DNA of 64,000 nucleotides from DASULK01 sp036278255 (lineage in GTDB: Bacteria > Actinomycetota > Actinomycetes > Mycobacteriales > Micromonosporaceae), in the NCBI GenBank assembly GCA_036278255.1, contig DASULK010000231.1:7504-71503 (forward strand). The letters are read 5' to 3'. How positions within the stretch are numbered: position 1 is the first letter of the stretch; every line of letters begins with the position of its first letter. The position numbers were made by a program, and so were the translations under genes. The notes beneath the pieces are model-generated. The model had not been told where the DNA came from. It saw nothing but the letters and a program-made list of their open reading frames with translations, and searched no databases. Of this stretch, positions 9,486 to 18,980 are shown piece after piece.

Positions 9486-10349
9486 ATGGCACGCAAGAGG
9501 GAACGGAAGCGGGAGACGGTGCTGAGGCGCACCGCCACCGGTTCGGCTCAACTGGTGCCCGATCGGGACCGGCCTCGCGGCTTCACCCTCCTTGTCGACG
9601 GAACCCCGCAGTCACACGTCGACCTGGACGACCCGACTTATCTGGATTTCGACTACATCCGCCGGATTGCCTCGGCGATCGATCTGGCCGCACCGCGGCG
9701 GCAACCGCTGCGGGTGCTGCATCTCGGCGGCGGCGCGCTGACCCTGCCCCGGTATGTGGCGAAGACCCGCCCCGGCTCCAGTCAGCGAGTGGTGGAGATC
9801 GACGCCGAACTGGTGGAGCTGGTCCGACGGTTTCTGCCGTGGCCGCCGAACCGGCGCCTTCGGGTACGGATCGGCGACGCCCGTGAAGAGCTGACCACTA
9901 TGCGTGACGACGCCTACGACGTGATCGTGGGTGATGTCTTCGTCAGCGCGCGCACCCCGGAGCACCTCGCCTCGGTGGAGTTCGTCACGGAGGTGGCCCG
10001 GGTGCTGCGGCCCGGCGGGATGTACCTGGTCAATATCGCCGACGGGCCGCCGCTGGCGTACACCCGCTGCCAGATCGCCACCGTGCAGGCGGTTCTGCCG
10101 CAGGTGTGTCTCATCGCTGACGGACGGCTGCTGCGTGGCCGGCGCTACGGCAATCTCGTGCTCGTCGCCAGCCGGGCCGAACTGCGGGTGGCGGAGCTGG
10201 CGCGGCGGGCCGCCGGGGATAGCTTCCCGGCACGTGTGCTACACCACGACGAACTGGCCCGCTTCACCGCGGGTGCCCGACCGGTCACCGATGCCGACGC
10301 CTGCCCACCACAGCAATCCGGGGTCGTCTTCGACGCCTTGGGAACGTGA
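9486..10349 (+). CDS. spermidine synthase-like SAM-fold protein
   Basis: 287 residues, a Rossmann methyltransferase fold of the polyamine-synthase-like group. Visible motifs are LHLGGGALTLPRY (SAM/dcSAM loop), VVEIDAELVELV (acidic end of strand 2), IGDAREEL (motif II) and YDVIVGDVF (motif IV). RVLRPGGMYLVNI is a typical post-core strand. Many actinomycete proteins of this type lack a proven polyamine role, so the substrate is uncertain. It starts 15 bp after the NurA-like gene and is followed 4 bp later by the glycosylase gene, so co-transcription is likely. Confidence 0.85.
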   Translation: MARKRERKRETVLRRTATGSAQLVPDRDRPRGFTLLVDGTPQSHVDLDDPTYLDFDYIRRIASAIDLAAPRRQPLRVLHLGGGALTLPRYVAKTRPGSSQRVVEIDAELVELVRRFLPWPPNRRLRVRIGDAREELTTMRDDAYDVIVGDVFVSARTPEHLASVEFVTEVARVLRPGGMYLVNIADGPPLAYTRCQIATVQAVLPQVCLIADGRLLRGRRYGNLVLVASRAELRVAELARRAAGDSFPARVLHHDELARFTAGARPVTDADACPPQQSGVVFDALGT

Positions 10350-10353
10350 TCGG

Positions 10354-11268
10354 GTGACTGAGACGGCACTGACCCGAACGCTACGAACGCCGGAGAGCTA
10401 CCACCTCGCCAGCTCAGTCGGCCTGCTGGCGATGGGGGCGCATGATCCGTGCGCCCGGTTCGTCGGCGACACCTTCTGGTGGGCCACCCACACCCCGGCG
10501 GGCCCGGGCACCCTGTCATTGCGCTGCACCGGCGGAGAACTGCTGGCGGAGGGGTACGGCCTAGGCGCAGAGTGGTTGATCGAGCGGGCCGACGCGGTGG
10601 TGGGCCTACGCGACGACGTGCAGGGGTTTACGGAGATGGCGGCCGCGCATCCGGTGGTCGCCCGGATCGAACGAGCCCACCGCGGGCTGCGCCTGCCAGC
10701 CACCGGGCAAATGTTCCCGCGTCTGCTGCGGGCAATCCTGGAGCAGAAGGTCACCGGCAAAGAGGCCTTCCGGGCGTATGCGGCGACGGTACGGCGTTTC
10801 GGTGTCCCCGCGCCCGGGCCCCTGCCGAAATTGTGGGTGCCACCGGAGCCGGCCAGGATCGCGGCCGCGCCGTACTGGATGTTCCATCCGTTCGGCGTCG
10901 AGCAGCGGCGGGCCGACACGCTGCGCCGGGCGGCCGCCGAAGCCAACCGGCTGGAGCGGTGCGCCGATGCAGCGGAGGCGACCCGACGGCTGACCGCGAT
11001 CACCGGCATCGGCCCGTGGACCGCTGCCGAGGTGGTCCGCACCGTGTACGGCGACCCGGACGCGGTGAGCGTCGGCGACTATCACATCCCGAACATGGTG
11101 GCGTGGGCGTTGGCCGGCGAACCACGCGGTGACGACGAGCGGATGCTCACCTTGCTGGAGCCGTTCCGCGGCCACCGCGGCCGGGTTTGCGTGCTGCTCG
11201 CGGCCGCCAACATGCACGCCCCACGCTTCGGCCCCCGCCTGGCACCCCGCTCCTTCACACATTTCTGA
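10354..11268 (+). CDS. AlkA-type DNA-3-methyladenine glycosylase (HhH-GPD)
   Basis: 304 residues. The C-terminal half is an HhH-GPD domain: the helix-hairpin-helix ITGIGPWTAAEV is followed by the catalytic region VSVGDYHIPN, whose Asp matches the essential aspartate of AlkA/Ogg-family glycosylases. FPRLLRAILEQKVTG is the characteristic start of the domain. No FeS cysteines follow it. It removes alkylated bases in base-excision repair; substrate range cannot be read from sequence. The GTG at 10354 lies 4 bp after the preceding stop, extending a likely DNA-repair transcription unit that began with the HerA-like gene. Confidence 0.9.
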   Translation: MTETALTRTLRTPESYHLASSVGLLAMGAHDPCARFVGDTFWWATHTPAGPGTLSLRCTGGELLAEGYGLGAEWLIERADAVVGLRDDVQGFTEMAAAHPVVARIERAHRGLRLPATGQMFPRLLRAILEQKVTGKEAFRAYAATVRRFGVPAPGPLPKLWVPPEPARIAAAPYWMFHPFGVEQRRADTLRRAAAEANRLERCADAAEATRRLTAITGIGPWTAAEVVRTVYGDPDAVSVGDYHIPNMVAWALAGEPRGDDERMLTLLEPFRGHRGRVCVLLAAANMHAPRFGPRLAPRSFTHF

Positions 11269-11363
11269 CGATCGTCCGCTCTAGAGGTACGGCTGCATGC
11301 GCGGCGCCCCACATTGGACGACCCTGGCTGGGGTAGCCGCGCTGGTCCGAATGCCACCTTCTG

Positions 11364-11840
11364 TCAGGCGCTCTGGTCCCGACCCTGCTCGCACCGGCGT
11401 TTGAGACCCTCAGCCTCCATCACGATGTACCGCCGGGTCAGCGAGCCGGCGAGCAGCCCGACCAGCGCGGCCAGCAGGCCCGTCTGCTGGACGATCAGGG
11501 TGACGCGCACGGCGTCACCGTGTGAAACCAACTCGTGGCTGGCGACGGTGGTCACCCCGCCACTCGTGCTCTGCCAGGTGAAGGAACGGCCCGGGTCGTA
11601 CTGGGTGACCCGCCAGGTCGCCGGCCGTAGTCGCGGCTGCTCCACCCGCACGGTGCTGCCGACGGCGAGCGGGCCCTCATCCAGCCGCCGCACCCGCGTC
11701 ATCGACGCGGTCCACTCCGGCATGCGCTCCACATCGGAAAGTACCGCCCAGACCTGCTCAGGCGGCGCCGCGATCTCCGTCGACACCTCAAGCCGCACCG
11801 AGTCTCCCTCATGGCGCCCGGTAGAGAAGATGGCGCTCAT
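11364..11840 (-). CDS. SRPBCC (polyketide cyclase-like) family protein
   Basis: About 158 residues forming one START/SRPBCC helix-grip domain. Typical features are VSTEIAAPPEQVWAVLSDVERMPEWTASM near the N-terminus (shown across the first ~45 residues), a central beta-sheet, and the long C-terminal amphipathic helix ending in LTRRYIVMEAEGLK. Proteins of this kind bind hydrophobic ligands, but nothing here identifies one. The ATG at 11838-11840 is chosen because upstream in-frame codons give a Gly/Arg-rich stretch. It diverges from the DNA ligase gene. Confidence 0.85.
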   Translation of the reverse strand: MSAIFSTGRHEGDSVRLEVSTEIAAPPEQVWAVLSDVERMPEWTASMTRVRRLDEGPLAVGSTVRVEQPRLRPATWRVTQYDPGRSFTWQSTSGGVTTVASHELVSHGDAVRVTLIVQQTGLLAALVGLLAGSLTRRYIVMEAEGLKRRCEQGRDQSA

Positions 11841-11900
11841 CGTACCGCCGCCGGCTCGATTGCCGCCCGCGCGAACCATGGGTCTGGTTGACTCACGTGA

Positions 11901-12992
11901 ATGAAGCTGCCGATCAATCCGCCGGTCGAACCGATGCTGGCCAAGAGCGTGCCGGAGATCCCTGCTGCCGAGGGCATGGCGTACGAGCCGAAGTGGGACG
12001 GCTTCCGCTGCATCATCTTCCGCGATGGCGACGAGGTCGAACTGGCCAGCAGGGGCGGCAAGACGCTGACCCGCTACTTTCCTGAGGTCGTCGAGCAGGC
12101 GCGGCGCCAGCTGCCGCCGCGCTGCGTGGTCGATGGCGAACTGATCGTGATCCGCCGTGACGGAGCGGACCAGGCCCCTCGGCTGGACTTCGAGCTACTT
12201 GGTCAACGCATTCACCCCGCCGCGTCCCGGGTCAAACTGCTCGCGGCGGAGACGCCTGCCGACTTCGTCGCCTTCGACCTGCTCGCGCTCGGCGATGAAT
12301 CGCTCATGGACCAGCCGTACGCGCAACGGCGGGCCCGCCTGCAGTCGGCACTGGCCGACGTCGTGCCGCCGGTGCACGTCACCCAGATCACTACCGACGT
12401 GGCCACCGCCCAGCGCTGGTTCCAGGTTTTCGAGGGTGCTGGCCTGGACGGGCTGATCGCCAAGCCGGCCGACATCAGGTACGCGCCGGGCAAACGGCTG
12501 ATGTTCAAAATCAAACACAGCCGTACCGCGGACGTGGTGGTTGCTGGCTTCCGCTGGCACAAGTCGGGGCCGGTGGTCGGATCGCTGCTGCTCGGTCTCT
12601 ACGACGACGAGGGGATCCTGCACCACGTCGGGGTCTGCGCGTCGTTCACCATGAAGCGCCGAGGCGAACTTCTCGACGAACTGGCGCCCTACCGCGACAA
12701 TGTGGCCGACCACCCCTGGCTGCACGGCGAGCACGGAGCCGGCCAGCGGCTACCTGGCGCACCGAGCCGTTGGTCGGGGGCGAAGAGTCTGGAATGGGAG
12801 CCGGTGCGCCCTGAGTTGGTTGTCGAGGTCGGATACGACGCGATGGAGGGCGACCGATTCCGGCACACCGCCCAGTTCGTCCGCTGGCGCCTCGATCGGG
12901 ACCCGCGCTCGTGCCGCTACGACCAGTTCGACCGTCCGGCCCGGTTCAATGTGGACGAGGTGCTCCGGGGTGACCCGGCGAAGCCGGCGTGA
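11901..12992 (+). CDS. ligC: ATP-dependent DNA ligase, LigC-like
   Basis: 363 residues, the length of actinobacterial LigC. The adenylated lysine is in EPKWDGFR (Lys31, KxDG motif I). Motif III appears as FVAFDLLAL, motif IV as LDGLIAKPAD, and motif V as MFKIKHSR. A C-terminal OB-fold of about 130 residues ends with the GEL..ELAPYR and VRPELVVEV segments. LigC enzymes seal nicks as back-up end-joining or base-excision ligases. No Ku gene is in the window; a stand-alone LigD-type polymerase lies 13 kb away. A hairpin terminator follows. Confidence 0.92.
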   Translation: MKLPINPPVEPMLAKSVPEIPAAEGMAYEPKWDGFRCIIFRDGDEVELASRGGKTLTRYFPEVVEQARRQLPPRCVVDGELIVIRRDGADQAPRLDFELLGQRIHPAASRVKLLAAETPADFVAFDLLALGDESLMDQPYAQRRARLQSALADVVPPVHVTQITTDVATAQRWFQVFEGAGLDGLIAKPADIRYAPGKRLMFKIKHSRTADVVVAGFRWHKSGPVVGSLLLGLYDDEGILHHVGVCASFTMKRRGELLDELAPYRDNVADHPWLHGEHGAGQRLPGAPSRWSGAKSLEWEPVRPELVVEVGYDAMEGDRFRHTAQFVRWRLDRDPRSCRYDQFDRPARFNVDEVLRGDPAKPA

Positions 12993-12996
12993 CACG

Positions 12997-13029
12997 GGCG
13001 GCGCCCCGGGTCCCCCCCGAGGCGCCGCC
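12997..13029. terminator. bidirectional hairpin terminator between ligC and the M28 peptidase gene
   Basis: A perfect 9-bp inverted repeat, GGCGGCGCC (12997-13005) and GGCGCCGCC (13021-13029), with a 15-base loop. It lies between two convergent stop codons. There is no real T-tract, as is usual for actinomycete hairpin terminators. Confidence 0.65.
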
Positions 13030-13044
13030 TTGAGCGTCAGTCCG

Positions 13045-14502
13045 TCACGTCCAGCGCGGCTGGGCCGTGGCGTACATGGCGCTGCCGATCAGTTCGAGCG
13101 ACACCTGCAGCCGCTCCAGGCTGATGTTCTTCGCGATCGTGTCCTCAGGAGTGTGGTACAGCGGTTCGAGCTGTGCCGGTGACTCCTCGCCCCGCCAGGA
13201 GAAGTTGGCGCTGGCGATGCCGACCTCCTGGAAGGCCTGATGGTCGCTGGAGCCCCGCTGGGTGACCGGCGAGACGATCGGGTCGTACCCGAGCCGGGCC
13301 GCGGCGGCGGCCACCTCATCGGTGGCCCGGTTCGACCGGCCGTCGTAGGAGAGCAGCCAGTAGCGGGTGGCCGGGTCCCAACTCGTCGCCACCATGTCGT
13401 TCTGGTAGACGGCGAGGATGCGGTCGCGCTCGTTCTGCGGCAACTGCCGCACGTAGTGCCGGGCTCCGAGAAGCCCCTGCTCCTCCGAGCCCCACAGCGC
13501 GATCCGCAGCGTCGCCTCGGTCGGCAGGCCCCGCAGCACCCGGGCCAGCTCAAGACAGAGAACTGTGCCCGAGCCGTCATCGTTCGCCCCGGGCGCCCCG
13601 ATCACGCTGTCGTAGTGGGCGCTCACCATGACGACCGGCCCGTCCGTCGGCTGTGGCCGCTTACGCCACTCGGCGAGCACATTGTGGGAGGTCAGTCCCC
13701 GGTGCGCCTCGGTGCTGACCGTCAGCGTGAGGCGGCTCTGCTGGAGCAGGTCACGCAGGCGGTGCTTCTGCGCCTGGCTCGCCCCGACCACAGGGATCGG
13801 CACCGGCGAAGACGCCGAACCGGGCAGGGTGGGTACGAACGCCCCGGCCACTCGCGGCGCCGCGGCGTCTGCCGCCAGGAAGACCACCGCTGCCGCACCC
13901 CGGGCCACCGCCGTCGCTACCAGTTGCTCGCGGCGCGATGCGACATAGTCGATGAGTACGACCTTGCCGGTGACGTTCTCGGGGTAGTCGGTGGCTGCAC
14001 CCGCGCCGGTGTCCACCGCATCACCGGCGACGCTGGTGTCCAGTGCCGCTTGCGCCGCAGCACCCATCTGCCAGCACAGGTCGTCCGGCAGCCCGGACGG
14101 GGAGCCGAGCTGGGCGAGGAACTTGTCCGCCACGGCGAACGGCTGCAGGATCGTCTCGTATCCGAGGTCGTCCAGCACGCCCGCGATGTAGTTGGCGGCG
14201 GTGCGCTCCGAGGCTGTCCCGCCGATCCGCGGTCCAATGTCCTCGGTGAGCACCCGGAGGTGGGTCAGGGCCCGTTCCGCCGAGACCTGGGATGCGACGA
14301 CGCGGTCGCCGGGGGTGAGTAGGGGTGGCCGGGCGGCACCGGGCCGCTGATCGGTCACAGCCCAGGCGGGCGCAGGGAGTGTGACGGCGGCGGCGCCGCC
14401 CAACGCGACGGTCAGCATCCGGCGCCGTGTGAACGGGGAGCCGGACATTCCCGACGCGTCTGGGGTGGAAGATGCAGCGCTTGAGTCCAATGCGGTCTCC
14501 AA
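13045..14502 (-). CDS. secreted M28-family metallopeptidase (Tat signal)
   Basis: Up to 485 residues. A Tat-type signal is visible as TRRRMLTVA followed by a hydrophobic Ala/Gly-rich stretch ending in AWAV. Next comes a PA-type insert (residues ~130-230), then the M28 core with zinc motifs: SAHYDSV, GANDDGSG, WGSEEQGLLG, and SSDHQAF near the end. M28 enzymes of this type are co-catalytic-zinc aminopeptidases acting outside the cell. The start is uncertain: the first in-frame start is a TTG at 14502, and an ATG at 14448 would also leave an intact Tat signal. It is convergent with ligC. Confidence 0.9.
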   Translation of the reverse strand: METALDSSAASSTPDASGMSGSPFTRRRMLTVALGGAAAVTLPAPAWAVTDQRPGAARPPLLTPGDRVVASQVSAERALTHLRVLTEDIGPRIGGTASERTAANYIAGVLDDLGYETILQPFAVADKFLAQLGSPSGLPDDLCWQMGAAAQAALDTSVAGDAVDTGAGAATDYPENVTGKVVLIDYVASRREQLVATAVARGAAAVVFLAADAAAPRVAGAFVPTLPGSASSPVPIPVVGASQAQKHRLRDLLQQSRLTLTVSTEAHRGLTSHNVLAEWRKRPQPTDGPVVMVSAHYDSVIGAPGANDDGSGTVLCLELARVLRGLPTEATLRIALWGSEEQGLLGARHYVRQLPQNERDRILAVYQNDMVATSWDPATRYWLLSYDGRSNRATDEVAAAAARLGYDPIVSPVTQRGSSDHQAFQEVGIASANFSWRGEESPAQLEPLYHTPEDTIAKNISLERLQVSLELIGSAMYATAQPRWT

Positions 14503-14634
14503 CTTCTCACGGGCGGAGCCGACGCCGGCATGCTCCGCGAGCCACGATCACAAGCATGATCACGCGATGTCCGTCAATCTATCCAGGCCTCCGCACCCGT
14601 TCAAGACCCAGTTCATGCCAACTACAGACAGTCG

Positions 14635-15525
14635 TCAGCCCTTGACCGCCCCCTGAGTGAAGCCGGCGATGAACCGGTCCAAAAAGAGGTTGAAGACCAT
14701 GGCGATCGGCACCGCCACGAGCACCGTCGCCGCCTGCAGCGACTGCCAGAAGAAGACGTCACCACGGATCAGTTCGGTCGGCACCCCGGTCGAGAGGACT
14801 TTCTCACTCGTCGGAGACACGAACGACAGGGCATAGATGAACTCGCTGGCGGTCAGGGTGAACGCGAAGACCACCACCGCCACGATGCCCGGAAAGGTCA
14901 GCGGCACCACCGCCCGCCAGAACGCGCCCAGCCGGCTGTATCCGTCAACCATCGCCTGCTCCTCGATGTCGCGCGGGATGGCTTTGAGGAAGCCGATCAG
15001 CAGCCACACCGAGACCGGGACGGTGATGGTCGGATAGATGAACACCAGCGACCAGGTGGAGTCCTGCAGCCCGGTGGCGACCACCAGCCGCGACAGCGAC
15101 AGAAAAAGCAGGCTCGGTGGCACGAGATAGACCAGGAAAATCGCCACACCGAACCAGCCGGCCCACGGGCGGTCCAGCCGGGCCAGGGCGTACGCCGCCG
15201 GCAACCCGAGCAGCAGCGTGATCGCGACGACGAGCACCCCGACCCAGAGGGTGTTCCAGGCGAACGTACCGAACGCCGTCTGTTTGAACAGGTAGAGCAC
15301 GTGGTCGGAGGTTGCCGGGCGGTTGTAGGTGAACGGGTTGTTCGCCGGGTTGTAGAGGTCCCGGTTCTGTTTGAAGGCGGTGATCAGGCTCCACAGGAAC
15401 GGGGCCGCGCAGAGGAACGCGGCGAACCACGCCGCGGCGTGCACGCCGATCCTGCCGAACACGTGCCGCCGCGCATACCGGCGGCGCAGCGTCGCCGCCG
15501 CCGCGGCCGCGGGGACGGTGGTCAT
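14635..15525 (-). CDS. carbohydrate ABC transporter permease (MalG-type)
   Basis: 296 residues with about six membrane helices. The EAA loop of binding-protein-dependent permeases reads EEQAMVDGYSRLGAFWRAVVP, and the helix before it (YPTITVPVSVWLLIGFLKAIP) is typical of MalG-like subunits. The ATG overlaps the upstream permease stop as TGATG, so translation is coupled. It is the last gene of a four-gene importer operon (binding protein, ATPase, two permeases). The substrate is probably a sugar or sugar-like compound by family; nothing narrows it further. Confidence 0.92.
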   Translation of the reverse strand: MTTVPAAAAAATLRRRYARRHVFGRIGVHAAAWFAAFLCAAPFLWSLITAFKQNRDLYNPANNPFTYNRPATSDHVLYLFKQTAFGTFAWNTLWVGVLVVAITLLLGLPAAYALARLDRPWAGWFGVAIFLVYLVPPSLLFLSLSRLVVATGLQDSTWSLVFIYPTITVPVSVWLLIGFLKAIPRDIEEQAMVDGYSRLGAFWRAVVPLTFPGIVAVVVFAFTLTASEFIYALSFVSPTSEKVLSTGVPTELIRGDVFFWQSLQAATVLVAVPIAMVFNLFLDRFIAGFTQGAVKG

Positions 15526-16490
15526 CAGTGCACCTCCATTTTCCGCACCGCCCGCAGGATCGCGATGGCCGCGGCGAGCAGCAGCGGGAAGAGGAACAGC
15601 GCCACCGCCGCCCCCTGCCCGACGTCGCCGCCGTCGATGCCACGGAAGAACGCCCAGCTGGTCAGCACCTGGGTTGCGTTGTTCGGCCCGCCGTTGGTGA
15701 GGACGTCCACCACCGCCATGTCGGTGAACGTGAAGATGGCGCCGAACAGCGCCGCCACGGCGATCACCGGCAGCGTCATGGGGATGGTCACCTCGAACAT
15801 CCGCCGCCACCAGCCGGCGCCGTCGACCCGGGCCGCCTCGTCGAGGTCCCGGGGGATGGCCACCAAGCCGGCCATCACGATGACCGCGGCGAGCGGGGTG
15901 ACCCGCCAGACATGGACGGCGATCACCGAGCCCATCGCCAGGGACGGCTCCCCGAGCCAGTACATGTTGGAATCCGGGCCGAGCAGCGCGTCCGGGCTGC
16001 CGAGCAGACCCAGTTGGCGCAGCAGCCAGTCGATCGGCGAGAAGATGGAGTCCAGCAGCCACAGCCAGGCGACCGCTCCCAGCGTCACGGGCGTCGTCCA
16101 CGGCAGCAGCACCAGAAAACGCACCACCCACTTGCCTCGAAAATCAACGACGAGGATGTTCGCCAATATTTTGCCGAACACCACGATGAGCAGCATCGAG
16201 ATGCTGGTGAACAGGAACGTGTTGCCCAGCGACTGCCAGAACACCGGGTCGTCGAAGATGCGTTCGAAGTTGCGCAGCCCGACGAAGTCGTACGACGGGT
16301 CGCCGGCGGTCACGTCGGAGAGCGCGAACCCGACCGCCAGGACGAAAGGCACCCCAACCAGCGCGAGAATGTAGACCACGCTCGGCATCAGGAACAGCCA
16401 GGCCAGCGCCCCGTCCCGGTCGGCGAACCGGCGCCGACCGGGGGGTACCTCGGTCACTTCCCGCACCCGCGGGGTGGCGGTGGCGGTCAT
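15525..16490 (-). CDS. sugar ABC transporter permease (MalF-type)
   Basis: 321 residues and about six transmembrane helices. The start ALAWLFLMPSVVYILAL is the usual first helix of MalF-type subunits, and the EAA loop is DEAARVDGAGWWRRMFEVTIP. The TNGGPNNATQVL loop is also typical of the family. It overlaps the ATPase gene by 4 bp (ATGA) upstream and the second permease downstream, so all three are tightly coupled. Confidence 0.93.
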   Translation of the reverse strand: MTATATPRVREVTEVPPGRRRFADRDGALAWLFLMPSVVYILALVGVPFVLAVGFALSDVTAGDPSYDFVGLRNFERIFDDPVFWQSLGNTFLFTSISMLLIVVFGKILANILVVDFRGKWVVRFLVLLPWTTPVTLGAVAWLWLLDSIFSPIDWLLRQLGLLGSPDALLGPDSNMYWLGEPSLAMGSVIAVHVWRVTPLAAVIVMAGLVAIPRDLDEAARVDGAGWWRRMFEVTIPMTLPVIAVAALFGAIFTFTDMAVVDVLTNGGPNNATQVLTSWAFFRGIDGGDVGQGAAVALFLFPLLLAAAIAILRAVRKMEVH

Positions 16491-17524
16491 AACCGGACCG
16501 CCTCGACGCGCCGCCCGGTGTCGGTGGCGAAGAAACGCAACCGGTCGCGGGCCACCGCAAAGTCGTACGTCTGCCCGGCGCTGATGGGGGTTGCGACGGT
16601 GGCCGGCAGCCGGGCCACCACCCGGGTCGCCGCGCCGATGCCGCCGGCTGTGCCGTACACGTGTCGGTCACCGGAGAGGTATTCGATGCGCTCCACCGCC
16701 AGCGGCACCGTCTCCAACTCCACGCCGGCCGGTAGCGCCTCGGCGGGCAGCAGATGTTCCGGACGGAACCCAACGAGGTGGGCGTCACGGGCCACCAGGT
16801 TCATCGGCGGCGACCCGATGAAGGTGGCGACGAAGGTGTCGGCCGGGTCGTCGTACACCTCGGCGGGTTTGCCGATCTGGTGCACCTTGCCGTTGCTGAG
16901 CACCGCGATCCGGTCGCCCAGCCCCATCGCCTCCACCTGATCATGGGTGACGTAGATGGTGGTGGTGGAGACCTCCTGCTGGAACCGTTTGAGCTCGTCG
17001 CGGGCACTGGCCCGCAGCTTGGCATCTAGATTAGACAGTGGCTCATCGAGCAGGAAGACGTGCGGTTCCCGCACGAGCGCCCGGGCCAACGCCACCCGCT
17101 GGCGCTCGCCGCCGGAGAGTTGGCGCGGCTTGCGGGCCAGCAGGTGCCCGATGCCGAGCAGCTCTGCAGCCCACCGCGCCTTGCGCTCCCGATCCGGGCG
17201 GGGCATGCCCGCAGCTCGCAGCGGGAAGACGATGTTGGCCAGCACTGTCTTATGGGGGTAGAGCGCATAGCTCTGGAACACCATGGCGATCTTGCGGGCC
17301 CGCGGCGGCAGCCCTGTGACCGCATGCCCGTCAATCAACACTTCGCCGGCGGTGGGCTGTTCCAGCCCGGCGATCGTACGCAGCAGGGTGGTTTTACCGC
17401 ACCCGGACGGCCCGAGGAGGACCAGATACTCGCCCTCCTCGGTGGCCAGGTCCACCTCGTCGACGGCGCGCACCTTGCCGCCGTCGTACTCCTTGACCAG
17501 ACGCCGGACCTCGACGACCGCCAT
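16487..17524 (-). CDS. ABC transporter ATP-binding protein (MalK/UgpC type)
   Basis: 345 residues. Walker A GPSGCGKT (38-45), signature LSGGERQ, Walker B VFLLDEP and the switch His in TIYVTHDQ are intact. A C-terminal TOBE/regulatory domain of ~110 residues (from about 235) identifies the MalK/UgpC class, consistent with two MalFG-type permeases downstream. The start at 17524 makes a TGATG overlap with the binding-protein stop; an upstream in-frame ATG at 17554 would add ten residues inside that gene and is less likely. Confidence 0.94.
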   Translation of the reverse strand: MAVVEVRRLVKEYDGGKVRAVDEVDLATEEGEYLVLLGPSGCGKTTLLRTIAGLEQPTAGEVLIDGHAVTGLPPRARKIAMVFQSYALYPHKTVLANIVFPLRAAGMPRPDRERKARWAAELLGIGHLLARKPRQLSGGERQRVALARALVREPHVFLLDEPLSNLDAKLRASARDELKRFQQEVSTTTIYVTHDQVEAMGLGDRIAVLSNGKVHQIGKPAEVYDDPADTFVATFIGSPPMNLVARDAHLVGFRPEHLLPAEALPAGVELETVPLAVERIEYLSGDRHVYGTAGGIGAATRVVARLPATVATPISAGQTYDFAVARDRLRFFATDTGRRVEAVRL

Positions 17525-18969
17525 CAGCCGCCCACCAGTCCCTGGGCGCGCCACTTGGCGAAGATGGGTCTGATCTGTGCCTCCGCTTCGGCGACCGCCT
17601 GGCGCGCGCTGACCTCACCGCGTGCGGCCCGGGCAAACATGTTCGGAATGATGAAGGTGTTGAACACCTCGCCTTCCGCCGTGTTGGCTGGTCCGGGGTG
17701 GCCGATGTTCGTGCTCCATTTACTGGCGTCACTGAGGATATTCAGCTTGTCGGCCGGCTTCGAACCGAACGGGTCATTGGCCAGCCAGTCGTTCAGCTGC
17801 GGGGTCAGCTTGTCCCAGGCACAGAAGTCGTAGAGCTGGCTGGCGTAGCTGGCGGCCGCGAAGTTGGCCGTGTAGTGAAGCAGGAACTCCTTGGCGGCGT
17901 CCGGGTTCTGCGCGTGCTTCGGGCTGATCCAGTTGTACAGCACGTGCTGCGCCGCCAGCGCCCCCTGCGGGCCCCGCAACGGCGGCACGAAGAGGATGTC
18001 TTCGGCCACCTCCGGGGAGGTGCCCTGCGCGGTGCGGTACGCCGAGATCGAGTTCACCGCGTACGAGAGCTTGCCGGCGACTAGGCCCTGGTTGTTGCTG
18101 GCGGCGTTCCAGGAGAAGACCTCGTTGGTCATCGTCTCCTTGAACAGCCGGCTCATGAACTCCACCGCGGCCACGGTCTGGTCGGAGTTGATGACAATGT
18201 TTTCGTTAGCATCCTGGATCGAGGCGCCGTAGGACCACATGAGCGCCCGCAGCACCATGTTGGAGTCGATCTCCTGAGACATGCCCAGGCCCATCTGCAC
18301 GCCCTTCAATTTTTTGATTTCAGCGCCGCCGGCCAGCAGCTCGTCCCAGGTGGACGGGCCGTTGGGGAAGCCCACCGGCTCCCAAAGTGACTTGCGGTAG
18401 TTGCCGGGGTCGGACACCCAGCCCGGCGAGTACGCGTAGTACTTGCCGGTCGCCGGGTTGAAGCTGGACTTGCGGCACAGCTCCAGTTGGGTGCCCCAGC
18501 GCTTGACCGCCTCTTCGGTGACGTCCTTCATGTCGAGCACACTCGGCTCGAACTGTGACAGCGGGGCGATGAACTGGATCAGGTCGTGCCCCTGGCCCGC
18601 CGAGATCTCGGCGGCGATGCGGGTGGTGATCTGGGCCTGGTCGATGTGGTCAACCTGCACGTTGACACCGACCTCGCGGCCCCACCGCTGCACGAACGCA
18701 TCGAACCAGGTGTCGTGGCTCGGCACGAAGTGGCTCCAGAGCAGGATCTTCAGGTCTCCGGAGAGTTTGCGGGTCGGTGCGGTGAAGGTCTCCTCGGGCG
18801 CGCCGCCCGGCGCGGCGGTCGGGCCGCCGGGGCCGGAGGTCTCCTCGCTGGCGCAGGCGCCGACCGAGGCAAGTGACGCGCCCAGCATGACGCCGCCGGT
18901 GGTGCGCAGCAGGCTGCGGCGGGTGCGGGGCGTTGAGAAGAATCCGGGGCGGGAAGTGCTATCAGACAT
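17524..18969 (-). CDS. ABC transporter extracellular solute-binding lipoprotein
   Basis: 481 residues of the family-1 solute-binding class. The signal has a twin-arginine-like TRRSLLR, a hydrophobic stretch, and a lipobox ending at Cys39 (SVGAC). The mature part shows LLWSHF near its start, QDANENIVINS in the middle and the conserved WIASP-like stretch YNWISPKHAQNPDAAKEF. It captures the substrate outside the membrane for the co-transcribed permeases and ATPase. ATG at 18967-18969 follows GGAGGAG. Its leader contains three tandem hairpin-like repeats. Confidence 0.92.
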   Translation of the reverse strand: MSDSTSRPGFFSTPRTRRSLLRTTGGVMLGASLASVGACASEETSGPGGPTAAPGGAPEETFTAPTRKLSGDLKILLWSHFVPSHDTWFDAFVQRWGREVGVNVQVDHIDQAQITTRIAAEISAGQGHDLIQFIAPLSQFEPSVLDMKDVTEEAVKRWGTQLELCRKSSFNPATGKYYAYSPGWVSDPGNYRKSLWEPVGFPNGPSTWDELLAGGAEIKKLKGVQMGLGMSQEIDSNMVLRALMWSYGASIQDANENIVINSDQTVAAVEFMSRLFKETMTNEVFSWNAASNNQGLVAGKLSYAVNSISAYRTAQGTSPEVAEDILFVPPLRGPQGALAAQHVLYNWISPKHAQNPDAAKEFLLHYTANFAAASYASQLYDFCAWDKLTPQLNDWLANDPFGSKPADKLNILSDASKWSTNIGHPGPANTAEGEVFNTFIIPNMFARAARGEVSARQAVAEAEAQIRPIFAKWRAQGLVGG

Positions 18970-18980
18970 GGGGCGACTCC

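Noticed and set aside
14381..14656. 91-codon plus-strand frame over the M28 peptidase start
   Set aside because: Overlaps the Tat signal region on the other strand and has no domain or ribosome-binding site.
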